Part shown: positions 7,296-14,429 of the stretch, piece after piece
Numbering within the stretch: the stretch's first letter is position 1
Layout: each line of letters starts with the position of its first letter
Assembly (NCBI GenBank): GCA_031549325.1
Contig: JAVBQA010000026.1
Location: forward strand, 1 to 20,726
Length of the DNA stretch: 20,726 bases
Direction: 5' to 3'
DNA from: JAJDGF01 sp031549325
GTDB taxonomy: Bacteria > Bacillota > Clostridia > Christensenellales > Aristaeellaceae
Program-made: the position numbers and the translations under genes
The notes under the pieces: model-generated
What the model was told of the DNA's origin: nothing
Databases searched by the model: none
Seen by the model: the letters and a program-made list of their open reading frames with translations, nothing else

Positions 7296-8399
7296 TTACC
7301 CAAACACCCGCTTCACCGCCTCGAGGTACCCATAGCCATAGAGGTCATCCGGCTGAAGGTAGCTGGTCTCGGTCCACTCATTCCAGCTGTTGATGGTGAT
7401 GAGCCGTGGCTGATCCGGGTGCGCGTCGGCGAACGCCCTGGCCAGCGCCAGCCCCCGCTCGATGTTTTCCGGCGTTGCGTCGCGCACGACGCCCGGGCGG
7501 AACTCGGTGAAGCGCGGGTTGTTGTCCCAGCCGAGCGAGATGTGCGGAAAATAGGGCACGCCGGCGCCGCGCTCCATCAGCGCCCACTCCTTTTGCACGT
7601 CCGCCAGGATCTCCGGGTAGCCGCGGTCGACGTCGGCGAAGTGCACGAACTGGTAGTGCGTGATGCTGTCAAACCCCAGCGCAGCGATCAGCCCGAACGC
7701 GTCCACATCCTTGCCGCCGTCCACACCCGACACGTTCAGCGAGGCTTCGCTCCACATGGTCATCATCAGGTGCAGCCCGGGCAAGCCTCGCTTCACGCAG
7801 GCCGCGCGCAGCCAATCGAGCGCCCCCCGCGCCGCGTCCAGCGAGCCGAGGCCGCGCACGAAGTTGGGCACGTCATAGATCATGAACACCGGCTTGCCGC
7901 CGATCCGGTAATACTCAGGCCGCAGGAAATACTTGTCGATCAGGCGTGCCGCCATGCGCTCGAACTCGGCCCGGTCGATGGCCGCATCCCAGATCACGGT
8001 GGCCAGGTCGCTTGAGATGCGCTTGTCCCACAGCGTGACGGCGTTGTGGTTGGCCCACATCAGGAAGAACTTCATCTTGTCCCGGTTCTTGGCCCCGAGG
8101 AACCCGTCGTTCAGGCACTGCTCCAGAAACGGCCGCCGGTCGTACCAGTACCAGTCGTAGATGAACAGGTTCACATTGTGGTCGGTGGCGGCCTCAATCT
8201 GCATCTGCATCACGTAGGGATCGGCCTCGTTGCAGTAACCCCACAGCGGCCTGCGCGGCCAGGAATGCCCGGGGAATTTCGGCCCTGCCGCCTTCACCGT
8301 CTGCCATTCGCCATATCCCTCCGGCCAGAACTGGCGCGAGCGCGGCTCATCCCCGGTGTACGACGGCCACACATACGCCGCCACATCATACTTGCTCAT
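7296..8399 (-). CDS. GH99-like / WbsX-family protein
   Basis: The protein has 367 residues and no signal peptide. It resembles the GH99-like domain (WbsX) family, TIM-barrel proteins annotated in polysaccharide and O-antigen clusters and in glycan utilisation. Features visible are an N-terminal strand with Tyr/Trp (VAAYVWPSY), LFIYDWYWYDRRPFLE at 78-93, FLMWANHNAVTLWD at 112-125, GGKPVFMIYDVPNF at 167-180, and the closing ITINSWNEWTETSYLQP at 334-350. The acidic residues in WNEWTE and YDWYWYD are candidate catalytic or sugar-binding groups. The substrate is unknown; endo-acting alpha-mannoside hydrolysis is only an analogy to GH99. Start ATG 8399 follows GGGAGGG (8408-8414) by 8 bases. In-frame codons further upstream run through the promoter region. 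Confidence 0.85.
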   Translation of the reverse strand: MSKYDVAAYVWPSYTGDEPRSRQFWPEGYGEWQTVKAAGPKFPGHSWPRRPLWGYCNEADPYVMQMQIEAATDHNVNLFIYDWYWYDRRPFLEQCLNDGFLGAKNRDKMKFFLMWANHNAVTLWDKRISSDLATVIWDAAIDRAEFERMAARLIDKYFLRPEYYRIGGKPVFMIYDVPNFVRGLGSLDAARGALDWLRAACVKRGLPGLHLMMTMWSEASLNVSGVDGGKDVDAFGLIAALGFDSITHYQFVHFADVDRGYPEILADVQKEWALMERGAGVPYFPHISLGWDNNPRFTEFRPGVVRDATPENIERGLALARAFADAHPDQPRLITINSWNEWTETSYLQPDDLYGYGYLEAVKRVFG

Positions 8400-8436
8400 G
8401 AAAACAGCCCTCCCGCACGCGGTTCCATTTGTTGCC

Positions 8437-8445
8437 AGTATACCA
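8437..8445 (-). promoter_or_regulatory. Extended -10 promoter of the GH99-like gene
   Basis: Minus strand TGG-TATACT: the TATACT box is at 8437-8442 and the TG extension at 8443-8445, about 40 bases before the start codon. No convincing -35 is seen. Confidence 0.5.
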
Positions 8446-8488
8446 CGACCACAGGCAGAAAACCACCGCTGCCTTCCAGTCATAAGGA

Positions 8489-8516
8489 TTACAAGTCGTC
8501 CCATGCCGCATAGGAT
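8489..8516 (+). promoter_or_regulatory. Weak candidate promoter of the LysM gene
   Basis: TTACAA (8489-8494), a 16-base spacer and TAGGAT (8511-8516) lie 34 bases before the start codon. Both boxes deviate from consensus. A different sigma factor could be used. Confidence 0.35.
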
Positions 8517-8549
8517 GAACGAGAACAGCATCGAAAGAGGTGTGCGTCC

Positions 8550-9299
8550 ATGTATCTGAAAGGTAACAATCCTACATATCAAACGCGCGCGGGCGAGACG
8601 CTATACTCGGTGGCGAAGAAGCACGGCCTGACGCTGGCGGAGCTGACCAAGCTGAACCCAGACATGGACAAGGGGCCCGTGAAACCCGGCACGCGGCTGA
8701 AACTGCCTCCGTCCGCCGCCGCTCCCTCCCATCCAGAGCCCATCCATTCAGCGCCCGCCCATCCTGCGCCGGCCACCCAGCAGAGCCCATCCGCGCTGCG
8801 CGACGACATGCGCGCGCTGTGGACGCAGCACGTGTGGTGGACGCGCGAGCTGATCATCAGCATTTTGGCGAGGCTCCCCGACCAGCAACCGGTGACCAAC
8901 AGGCTGCTTCAGAACCCGGCGCAAATCGCGGCGCTGTTCAGCCCGGCGTTTGGGGACGCCGCCGCGCAGACGGTTTCCCAGCTGCTGACCGAGCACCTGG
9001 CCATCGGCGCGGAGCTGATCACCGCCACGAAAGACGGCGACATCGCCGCCCTCGATGACGCCAACCAGCGCTGGTATGGGAACGCGAACGCCATCGCCAA
9101 AGCGCTGGCCGGGCTTGGGCCGCAGTTCTCCGAGGCCGGGATGCGGCAGATGCTGCAAGACCACCTGGACCTGACCAAGCGGGAGGTCGCCGCCCGGGCT
9201 CGGGGCGATTACGCCTCCGACATCAGAACCTTTGACGAGATTGAGCGCCAGGCGCTGATGATGGCGGATCAGCTCTCCGCCGGGATCTCATACCAATGA
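8550..9299 (+). CDS. LysM-domain protein with helical C-terminal domain
   Basis: The protein has 249 residues. An N-terminal LysM domain (about 9-52: YQTRAGETLYSVAKKHG, LTKLNPDM, VKPGTRLKLP) is expected to bind peptidoglycan-type glycans. A Pro/Ala/His-rich linker (53-80) follows. The C-terminal helical domain (about 83-249) appears to be two related halves, each with a W...H...TR or EHL...A...GD..A pattern, seen in LRDDMRALWTQHVWWTREL and MLQDHLDLTKREVAARARGDY. Similar helical domains occur in Firmicutes proteins that I recall being poorly or wrongly annotated; their function is unknown. There is no signal peptide, so it may reach the wall only in a spore or by lysis. Start ATG 8550 follows AGAGGTG (8536-8542) by 7 bases. 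Confidence 0.85.
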   Translation: MYLKGNNPTYQTRAGETLYSVAKKHGLTLAELTKLNPDMDKGPVKPGTRLKLPPSAAAPSHPEPIHSAPAHPAPATQQSPSALRDDMRALWTQHVWWTRELIISILARLPDQQPVTNRLLQNPAQIAALFSPAFGDAAAQTVSQLLTEHLAIGAELITATKDGDIAALDDANQRWYGNANAIAKALAGLGPQFSEAGMRQMLQDHLDLTKREVAARARGDYASDIRTFDEIERQALMMADQLSAGISYQ

Positions 9300-9307
9300 A
9301 AAATAGT

Positions 9308-9336
9308 AACGCCTCCAAAGCGGCGAGCGTTTTTTT
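9308..9336 (+). terminator. Rho-independent terminator of the LysM gene
   Basis: AACGCCTC (9308-9315) pairs with GAGCGTT (9325-9331) with one bulged C. Seven T residues follow (9330-9336). It begins 8 bases past the stop codon region. Confidence 0.85.
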
Positions 9337-9673
9337 CGCCCTGCAGGGAGCCGGAGTGCAGCGCAGCAGAGCTACGCTAAGCGGAGGGCGACGCCGCAGG
9401 GCGGGCGCAAGGCCCGCCCGCGGCTGTCAAAAAAGTATCTCGCATGCAGGGAGGGAATGTTGAGCTTGCAGAAGCAGCCAAGCCCAAGGGGGTTTTCGGG
9501 GGCCGAAGCCCCCGGATCAAAGCCGCCGAAGGGCGACCTGCGCGCCCGCAGGCTGCTTCCGCACCGGATGCAAGTCTGGCCGTGAATCCACGATTCACAA
9601 GACTTGCATTTCGCTGTCAAAAGACGTAGTATTTTGACAGCCTGGCGGGCGGGCGCAAGGCCCGCCCGTTTCC
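9337..9673. repeat. Hairpin-dense non-coding element
   Basis: This gene-free stretch lies between the LysM terminator and the stop of the URO-D gene. Its ends carry two copies of a 22-base GC hairpin (9399-9420 and 9647-9668: GGGCGGGC, loop GCAAG, GCCCGCCC, then G). Just inside are 11-base inverted repeats, GGCTGTCAAAA (9422-9432) and TTTTGACAGCC (9632-9642). The core folds as a closing stem GAAGCAGCC/GGCTGCTTC (9471-9479/9551-9559) enclosing CGGGGGC/GCCCCCG (9497-9503/9508-9514) and GGGCG/CGCCC (9531-9535/9543-9547). A two-part hairpin follows at 9568-9609 and a third at 9613-9641. It resembles a MITE-like or structured-RNA element. A short open frame across it on the minus strand is not convincing. 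Confidence 0.65.
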
Positions 9674-10789
9674 CTATGCCCTGTACAGATCCAGCAATTT
9701 GTCGTTCTTCCTTCGGATTTCCTCCCAGTCCCGCGCCGTCCACTCGGCGTCGGGCACGCGCGCGCCGTTCCGCTCCGGCCAAACGCCGTGGATGGCCAGA
9801 TCGGTGCGCAGGTTGTGTTCCCTGATGAACCCCATGGTGCGGTCAATCGTCTGCATGCCGTCCAGCCCGATGATGACCTTGCTGCCGTCGATCCCCGCCT
9901 CCACCAGCTGGGGAATGGACATCTGGCTGGCGTTGATGCCGCGCAAACCCTTGGTTCGCATCAGGCTGGGCGCCACCTGCCTGAAGTCGCCGCAGCTGTG
10001 CACGGTCAGCCCGCCGTATAGCGCCCCCATGTGCTCCAGATACGTCTGGCAGTGCCGCTCGTAGAACGCGGGCGACACCATCACCAGGCTGTCCATGGAC
10101 GCGGTGACGCCAAACCCGGGCGGCATGTAGTCCCAGCCGAACAGGTGCGTGCCGACGAACGCGTCCCCCAGCAGCTCCTGCTGCGCGCCCCAGAACATGG
10201 TGAACGCGCGGGTGGTGGCGCGCAGCAGCCTGTCATAGAGCGCCGGCTCCTCATAGGCGGCCAGAAACACCTGATCGTAGCCGAGCAGCTGTCCGGCCAC
10301 GTCCACCGGGCCCTGCATGTCGGCCACATGAATGGGCAGGCGGCCCTCGGTTTCCTCGAGCACCCATCGTTGCATGGCCAGCCACCGGCCAGTCACGGAG
10401 CCGGGCGTCAGCACCGGTTCGGGCAGATCCGTTAGCTGCTCGAAGTCGTCGAACAGCCGCTCGCAAGTGTAATCGCCGTCCGCCACGATTTCCTTCGCGC
10501 CGAACATGCCGGGCAGCGCGCCCTGGTGGCAGCCGGGGAAGAAGGACGGGATGAAATCGTCCTCGACCCGCCCGCGCGCGATGCACTTGTCCAGATAGGC
10601 GGCCAGGCGGGATTCAGCGGGCGTCACGTCGTAATACTCGGTGATGATGGGCGCGATCAGCAGCGGCAGGCGGTCGATGGGTTCCTCCCCCGACCATAGC
10701 CTGCGCCAGCGCTCGCGGCTCCGCTGAAGCCGGGATTTGGGAAACAGGGCGTCCAGTTGATCCAGTTTTTCGCGGGTGGACTCGCGCAT
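9674..10789 (-). CDS. Uroporphyrinogen-decarboxylase-family (URO-D/methyltransferase) protein
   Basis: The protein of 371 residues has the URO-D barrel fold family layout. The motif VHSCGDFRQ with His264-x-Cys266-Gly fits the zinc-binding HxCG of corrinoid and cobalamin methyltransferases of this superfamily (MtaA, MtbA and CmuA relatives). This makes a methyl-transfer role more likely than heme synthesis. Other landmarks are DMQGPVDVAGQL (157-168), GVTASMDSLVMVSPAFYE (227-244) and VIIGLDGMQTI (305-315). No haem genes are nearby; it lies at the end of a sugar-transport operon. I chose ATG 10789: GGAGG (10797-10801) precedes it by 7 bases, while the ATG 6 bases further out is only one base from that site. 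The substrate is unknown. Confidence 0.85.
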   Translation of the reverse strand: MRESTREKLDQLDALFPKSRLQRSRERWRRLWSGEEPIDRLPLLIAPIITEYYDVTPAESRLAAYLDKCIARGRVEDDFIPSFFPGCHQGALPGMFGAKEIVADGDYTCERLFDDFEQLTDLPEPVLTPGSVTGRWLAMQRWVLEETEGRLPIHVADMQGPVDVAGQLLGYDQVFLAAYEEPALYDRLLRATTRAFTMFWGAQQELLGDAFVGTHLFGWDYMPPGFGVTASMDSLVMVSPAFYERHCQTYLEHMGALYGGLTVHSCGDFRQVAPSLMRTKGLRGINASQMSIPQLVEAGIDGSKVIIGLDGMQTIDRTMGFIREHNLRTDLAIHGVWPERNGARVPDAEWTARDWEEIRRKNDKLLDLYRA

Positions 10790-10800
10790 ACACATGCCTC

Positions 10801-10980
10801 CAATCCCAAAAGGGGATACGTGAAGGGGGCCGCAGCCCCCTTCGTGCACCATTCCGCAGATGGTGGCTCCGCCACCAATGAGGAGCGGATCATGTATCCG
10901 CTTCCGCTCAGGGTTTTCGGCCGTGATCCCACAGGATCACAGGAAACCCTGCAATCGTTCCAAAACCCGAAGAGGGATTG
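10801..10980. repeat. Second hairpin-dense intergenic element
   Basis: Between the ADP-ribosylglycohydrolase stop and the URO-D start, CAATCCC (10801-10807) and GGGATTG (10974-10980) can close a region holding several hairpins. These are GAAGGGGGC/GCCCCCTTC (10822-10830/10835-10843), TGGTGGC/GCCACCA (10861-10867/10871-10877) and AGCGGAT/ATCCGCT (10884-10890/10896-10902). A two-part stem also forms, CAGGGTTT/AAACCCTG (10909-10916/10944-10951) around GTGATCC/GGATCAC (10923-10929/10934-10940). No gene is seen in it. It could act as an attenuator or processing site within the operon, or be an inserted repeat. Confidence 0.6.
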
Positions 10981-11004
10981 CGAAGCAAGACCGATGAGGC
11001 CGCG

Positions 11005-12567
11005 TCAGCGGGCCCTGAACAGCACCACTTTCAGCGCGCCGCTGGAATGGCGTCCCTCCAGCTGGATGTCCACCAGCATCTCCAGCTTGGCGGCCTCGTT
11101 CATGTCGGCGTTGAACGCGAACTCCACCGCCGCCTCACTGCCCCACAGGTTGTTCAGCGGCAGCATGACCTTCTTCGGGCCGAGGATCTCCACGCCGTCT
11201 GGCGCGTACAGCGTGATGGTGCACCACTGCTGCTGGCGCATGGCCATCTCGTTTTTGACCTTGACCTTGAAGGTCCGGTCCTCGCCATAGGTATAGAAGG
11301 GCGACTCGCCCAGGTCCACCATGGCGCTGAACGACGGGAACTGGTAGCGCGCCACGTTGCTGCTGAGCGCGGTCAGATCCTTGATCGGCAGGCTGTGATC
11401 CTTGCCCATGCCGTTCATCAGGCGCTGGTAGTCGCCCGTGTCCGGGCAGAACAGCGCATCGCCGCTCTTGCACTGGATGGTGTAGCCGCCCTCGGCCATG
11501 ATGTCGCACAGCTCCTGCCCGAGGAACAGCGGGGTGGCGCGCAGCACGCGGTCGGTCAGCTCGGTGCAGGTCTCGGGCACCCAGATGCCCCGGCTGGTCT
11601 TGTCGATGCACATGGTGGCGATCTTGTCGCCCAGCGGTTTGGTCCACTTCTCGGGCAGATTCCCGTTGCCCAAAATGATGCCGAGCAGCGCGCCCAGGGT
11701 GGCGCAGGTGCAGTCGGTGTCCTCGCCGCAGGAATTGGCCTTTACGATCTGGTCGCCAAAGTCCGCGCCGTACAGCCAGCCCAAAATCACATAGCCCACG
11801 TTCTCCGGGGCGTCGAAGCCGGGCGCGCCCACTTCCTTCATGCCCATCTTCTTGGTGCGCTCGAGGGCCTCTTTGTGGGTGATGCCCTGCACGCCGAAGG
11901 TGCCCGGCGCGGCGTCGTGCACGGCGGCGATGGCCTCCTTCAGCGTCAGCTTTTTCTTGAAGCTGTCCACGGCGGTCTCGACGCAGGCGGTCACCTTGCT
12001 GTCCCTGGGGATGTAGCTGAGGGCGATGTCGATCAGCGTCATCGGGTCGGACTCGACGAACGCCGCGCTCTGCAGCGCCGCGCAGAAGATCTCGCCGTGC
12101 ATGCCGTCGTCGGCGTGGTCGACGATCGCGTCCTCATAGGCGTACCTGGCCGCAAGCTGGGGCTGGCCGGGCGCGAGGCAGGCCCAGATTTCCGAGCGGA
12201 TGTAGCAGCCGCAGGAGTCCTTGTAGGGGTTGTCCACCGCGCCGCTCATGGGGGGCACCAGGCCCGCGCGCAGGTTGGCCTTGCCCATGCCATACTCCAC
12301 CCAGTTGGGGATCACGTAGCTCAGCCAGTAGTCGCCCAAAATCTGGGCGTTGACATTGCGGCCATAGCGCTCGACGGCGGCCAGCCACACGATCTGCAGG
12401 TCCAGGTCGTCGTTGGGCGGCGGGCCCATGCTGAGATCCTGGATGTAGAAGTCGTTCTCATTGAACTGGCGGAAGCACTCAAACGGCGCGCCCAGCACGC
12501 CCCCGATGTTCTTGCCCGCCCAGCAGCCCATCACCTTGTCGCGGTAGGTCTGAAAATCCAGCACCAT
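11005..12567 (-). CDS. ADP-ribosylglycohydrolase-family protein with C-terminal extension
   Basis: The N-terminal part of this 520-residue protein has the ADP-ribosylglycohydrolase fold signatures: KVMGCWAGKNIGGVLGAPFE (11-30), metal-binding PNDDLDLQ (51-58), and GEDTDCTCATLGALLGIILG (281-300) with Asp283 and Asp285. Family members use two Mg ions to cleave N- or O-glycosidic ADP-ribose bonds, and some relatives act on other ribosides. Residues from about 370 to 520 (ARYQFPSFSAMVDLG, YGEDRTFKVKVKNE, ITLYAPDGVEIL) look like a beta-sandwich and are not part of the core fold. There is no signal peptide. AAGGAGG (12577-12583) overlaps the sensor-kinase stop codon and precedes ATG 12567 by 9 bases, so it is cotranscribed with the transporter genes. 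The substrate may be a glycoside imported by this operon. Confidence 0.88.
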   Translation of the reverse strand: MVLDFQTYRDKVMGCWAGKNIGGVLGAPFECFRQFNENDFYIQDLSMGPPPNDDLDLQIVWLAAVERYGRNVNAQILGDYWLSYVIPNWVEYGMGKANLRAGLVPPMSGAVDNPYKDSCGCYIRSEIWACLAPGQPQLAARYAYEDAIVDHADDGMHGEIFCAALQSAAFVESDPMTLIDIALSYIPRDSKVTACVETAVDSFKKKLTLKEAIAAVHDAAPGTFGVQGITHKEALERTKKMGMKEVGAPGFDAPENVGYVILGWLYGADFGDQIVKANSCGEDTDCTCATLGALLGIILGNGNLPEKWTKPLGDKIATMCIDKTSRGIWVPETCTELTDRVLRATPLFLGQELCDIMAEGGYTIQCKSGDALFCPDTGDYQRLMNGMGKDHSLPIKDLTALSSNVARYQFPSFSAMVDLGESPFYTYGEDRTFKVKVKNEMAMRQQQWCTITLYAPDGVEILGPKKVMLPLNNLWGSEAAVEFAFNADMNEAAKLEMLVDIQLEGRHSSGALKVVLFRAR

Positions 12568-12581
12568 GGTGGGTATCCTCC

Positions 12582-14423
12582 TTATGTGTTCTTGGGTTCG
12601 TCCTTCGTCACGCGGATGGTGACGGTCACGCCGCCGCCCGCGTTTCTCGCGTAATGCAGCCCATAGCCCGGGCCGTAGCTGATCTGAAGCCGCTCCTGCA
12701 CGTTGCGCACGCCGATGCTTCTTTGGGGCTCGGCGTCCGACTCGGGCGCGAACTCCCTTTTGTTGAGCCGCTCCATCTGCGAGTCGCTCATGCCGGTGCC
12801 GTTGTCGCGCAGCTCGATCAGCACGGCGTCCTCGTCCTCGGGATCGCTGAACACGGACAGCCCAATCTGCCCCTCAAACCCGATGGACTTCAGCCCGTGA
12901 GTGAGGCTGTTTTCCACCAGCGGCTGCAGGATGAAGCGAGGCACCATCACGCCCATCAGCGAATCGTCCAGCGCGTACTCGTCCTTTAGCTGCGGGTAGC
13001 GGCACTGCATCAGCTGCAGGTACACCTGCATCAGCTTGACCTCGTGCCGGATGGGCGCCAGCGCCTGCGCGTCCCCCACGCCGAAGCGGAAGAACGCCAC
13101 CAGCTTCATGATGAGCGCGGCCACCTCCTGGTCGCCGTTGATGGACGCCTTGATGCGGATGGTGTCCAGCGTGTTGTAGAGGAAGTGCGGGTCGATCTGG
13201 CTCTGCAGGTACATCAGCTGGGTGCGCTGCTCGCGCAGCTTGGTCTGCTGCAGCTGGATGGTCTTCTCGTACTCCAGGAAGATCAGCTCGTTGATGGTGT
13301 CCATCATGCCGTTGAACGCGTCGCCCAGGCGCTTGGCCTCGTCCTTCGCGCCCGGCTCGGCGGACAGGCGGGTGTTGGTGCGGCTGAAGCTCTCCATCTG
13401 GGAGGCGAGGGACGTGATCGGGCGCAGCGTGCGCCTGATCATCAGCGCCGAGATCCCGAGCACCAGCAGCGCCGCTGCGGTAAAGATCGAGAGCACCAGC
13501 CACAGGGTTCTGCGCGCGTCGCGGTACACCTGCGCCTCGGGCTTGACGATCATCAGCGTCAGGTTGGAAAAGCCGGAGCGCTCGGACAGCACGGCGCAGC
13601 GCTCCCCGCCGATGGACACGGCGCCCAGCTCGCCCAGCGTCAGGCCGGTCAGCTCCGGGCGCACGTCTGCCAGCTGCTTATAGAAGTGTTTTCCCGTGCT
13701 CTCCAGCAGCACCGCGCCCGCGTCGTCCACCAGACAATAGCTGGCGCCGTCGTCGATGGCCTTGGTCAGGATGCTGTCAAGCGCGCTCATGCGGGTGGTA
13801 ACCATCATGTATCCGATGCGCTCGTACGGCGAAAAGCTGTTCAGCGCGCGCAGCACCGTCAGGTACTCGTTCTCGAAGGCATTGGGGAGCACCGGGGTGA
13901 TCAGGAAGCTCTTGAGGCTGCCGGTCATCAGCTGGGTGCCATTGCTCAAGACCGGCGCGCCCTTCAGGTTGCCCTGAAACCACTCGTTGCCCGCCAGCGT
14001 GAAACTGGTGCGCACCGAAATCGTGTACAGCGAGTATTTGCTGACCAGGCGCTCGTTGTTGAACAGGAAGATGCCCGAGATGTCGTTGCGGCTGGTGAGC
14101 ATGCTCAGAAACAGCTTCTGCAGGTAGTCCGAGGCTTCGAGCTTCTGGCGGTAGCTGTAGCCGTCCCAGCCCAGCAGGATCTCCTGCGCGCCGGAATCCG
14201 CCACGGCCAGCGTGGTGGCGCGCCCGAGATCCTTCAGCCGGTCGTCCAGCAGGCTGATGGAGCTCTGAAGGTAGGCGTGCATGGCCTGCCGCTCCTTCTC
14301 AAGCGACAAATCGGTGGTGAACAGGTTCACCAGCAGAAACGCCGCGCAAAACACCAGCACGACCACGGCGCTCATCATCAGGATGAGCTTGCCCGCCATG
14401 CCCTGCCCCGCGCGCTTAAACAT
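12582..14423 (-). CDS. YesM-type sensor histidine kinase
   Basis: The membrane sensor has 613 residues. TM1 is at about 12-35, an extracellular sensing domain (Cache-like) at 37-300, TM2 at 306-328 and HAMP at 329-380. The His_kinase domain includes QIDPHFLYNTLD with phospho-acceptor His413. The ATPase domain has LQPLVENSLTHGL (Asn505), RDNGTGM (539-545) and SIGVRNVQERL (569-579). The family detects extracellular signals, often through a solute-binding protein, and phosphorylates an AraC-type regulator, here probably the one at 17747-18484. The gene starts 6 bases after the permease stop and is followed 14 bases later by the ADP-ribosylglycohydrolase gene, so it lies inside the transport operon. 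Confidence 0.95.
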   Translation of the reverse strand: MFKRAGQGMAGKLILMMSAVVVLVFCAAFLLVNLFTTDLSLEKERQAMHAYLQSSISLLDDRLKDLGRATTLAVADSGAQEILLGWDGYSYRQKLEASDYLQKLFLSMLTSRNDISGIFLFNNERLVSKYSLYTISVRTSFTLAGNEWFQGNLKGAPVLSNGTQLMTGSLKSFLITPVLPNAFENEYLTVLRALNSFSPYERIGYMMVTTRMSALDSILTKAIDDGASYCLVDDAGAVLLESTGKHFYKQLADVRPELTGLTLGELGAVSIGGERCAVLSERSGFSNLTLMIVKPEAQVYRDARRTLWLVLSIFTAAALLVLGISALMIRRTLRPITSLASQMESFSRTNTRLSAEPGAKDEAKRLGDAFNGMMDTINELIFLEYEKTIQLQQTKLREQRTQLMYLQSQIDPHFLYNTLDTIRIKASINGDQEVAALIMKLVAFFRFGVGDAQALAPIRHEVKLMQVYLQLMQCRYPQLKDEYALDDSLMGVMVPRFILQPLVENSLTHGLKSIGFEGQIGLSVFSDPEDEDAVLIELRDNGTGMSDSQMERLNKREFAPESDAEPQRSIGVRNVQERLQISYGPGYGLHYARNAGGGVTVTIRVTKDEPKNT

Positions 14424-14429
14424 GGGCCG

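Noticed and set aside
9422..9642. Insertion sequence with terminal inverted repeats
   Set aside because: The 11-base inverted ends are real, but no transposase and no target-site duplication are visible, so only a MITE-like or structured repeat is claimed.
9399..9668. CRISPR array suggested by two copies of a 22-base repeat
   Set aside because: Only two copies, 226 bases apart, each a self-complementary GC hairpin; no regular spacers and no cas genes.
9372..9782. 136-codon minus-strand open frame across the hairpin element
   Set aside because: It overlaps the URO-D 3' end in another frame and its sequence is dictated by the inverted repeats; no ribosome site was seen.
9674..10789. HemE (uroporphyrinogen decarboxylase proper)
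   Set aside because: The HxCG motif and the context without haem genes fit the methyltransferase-like branch better.
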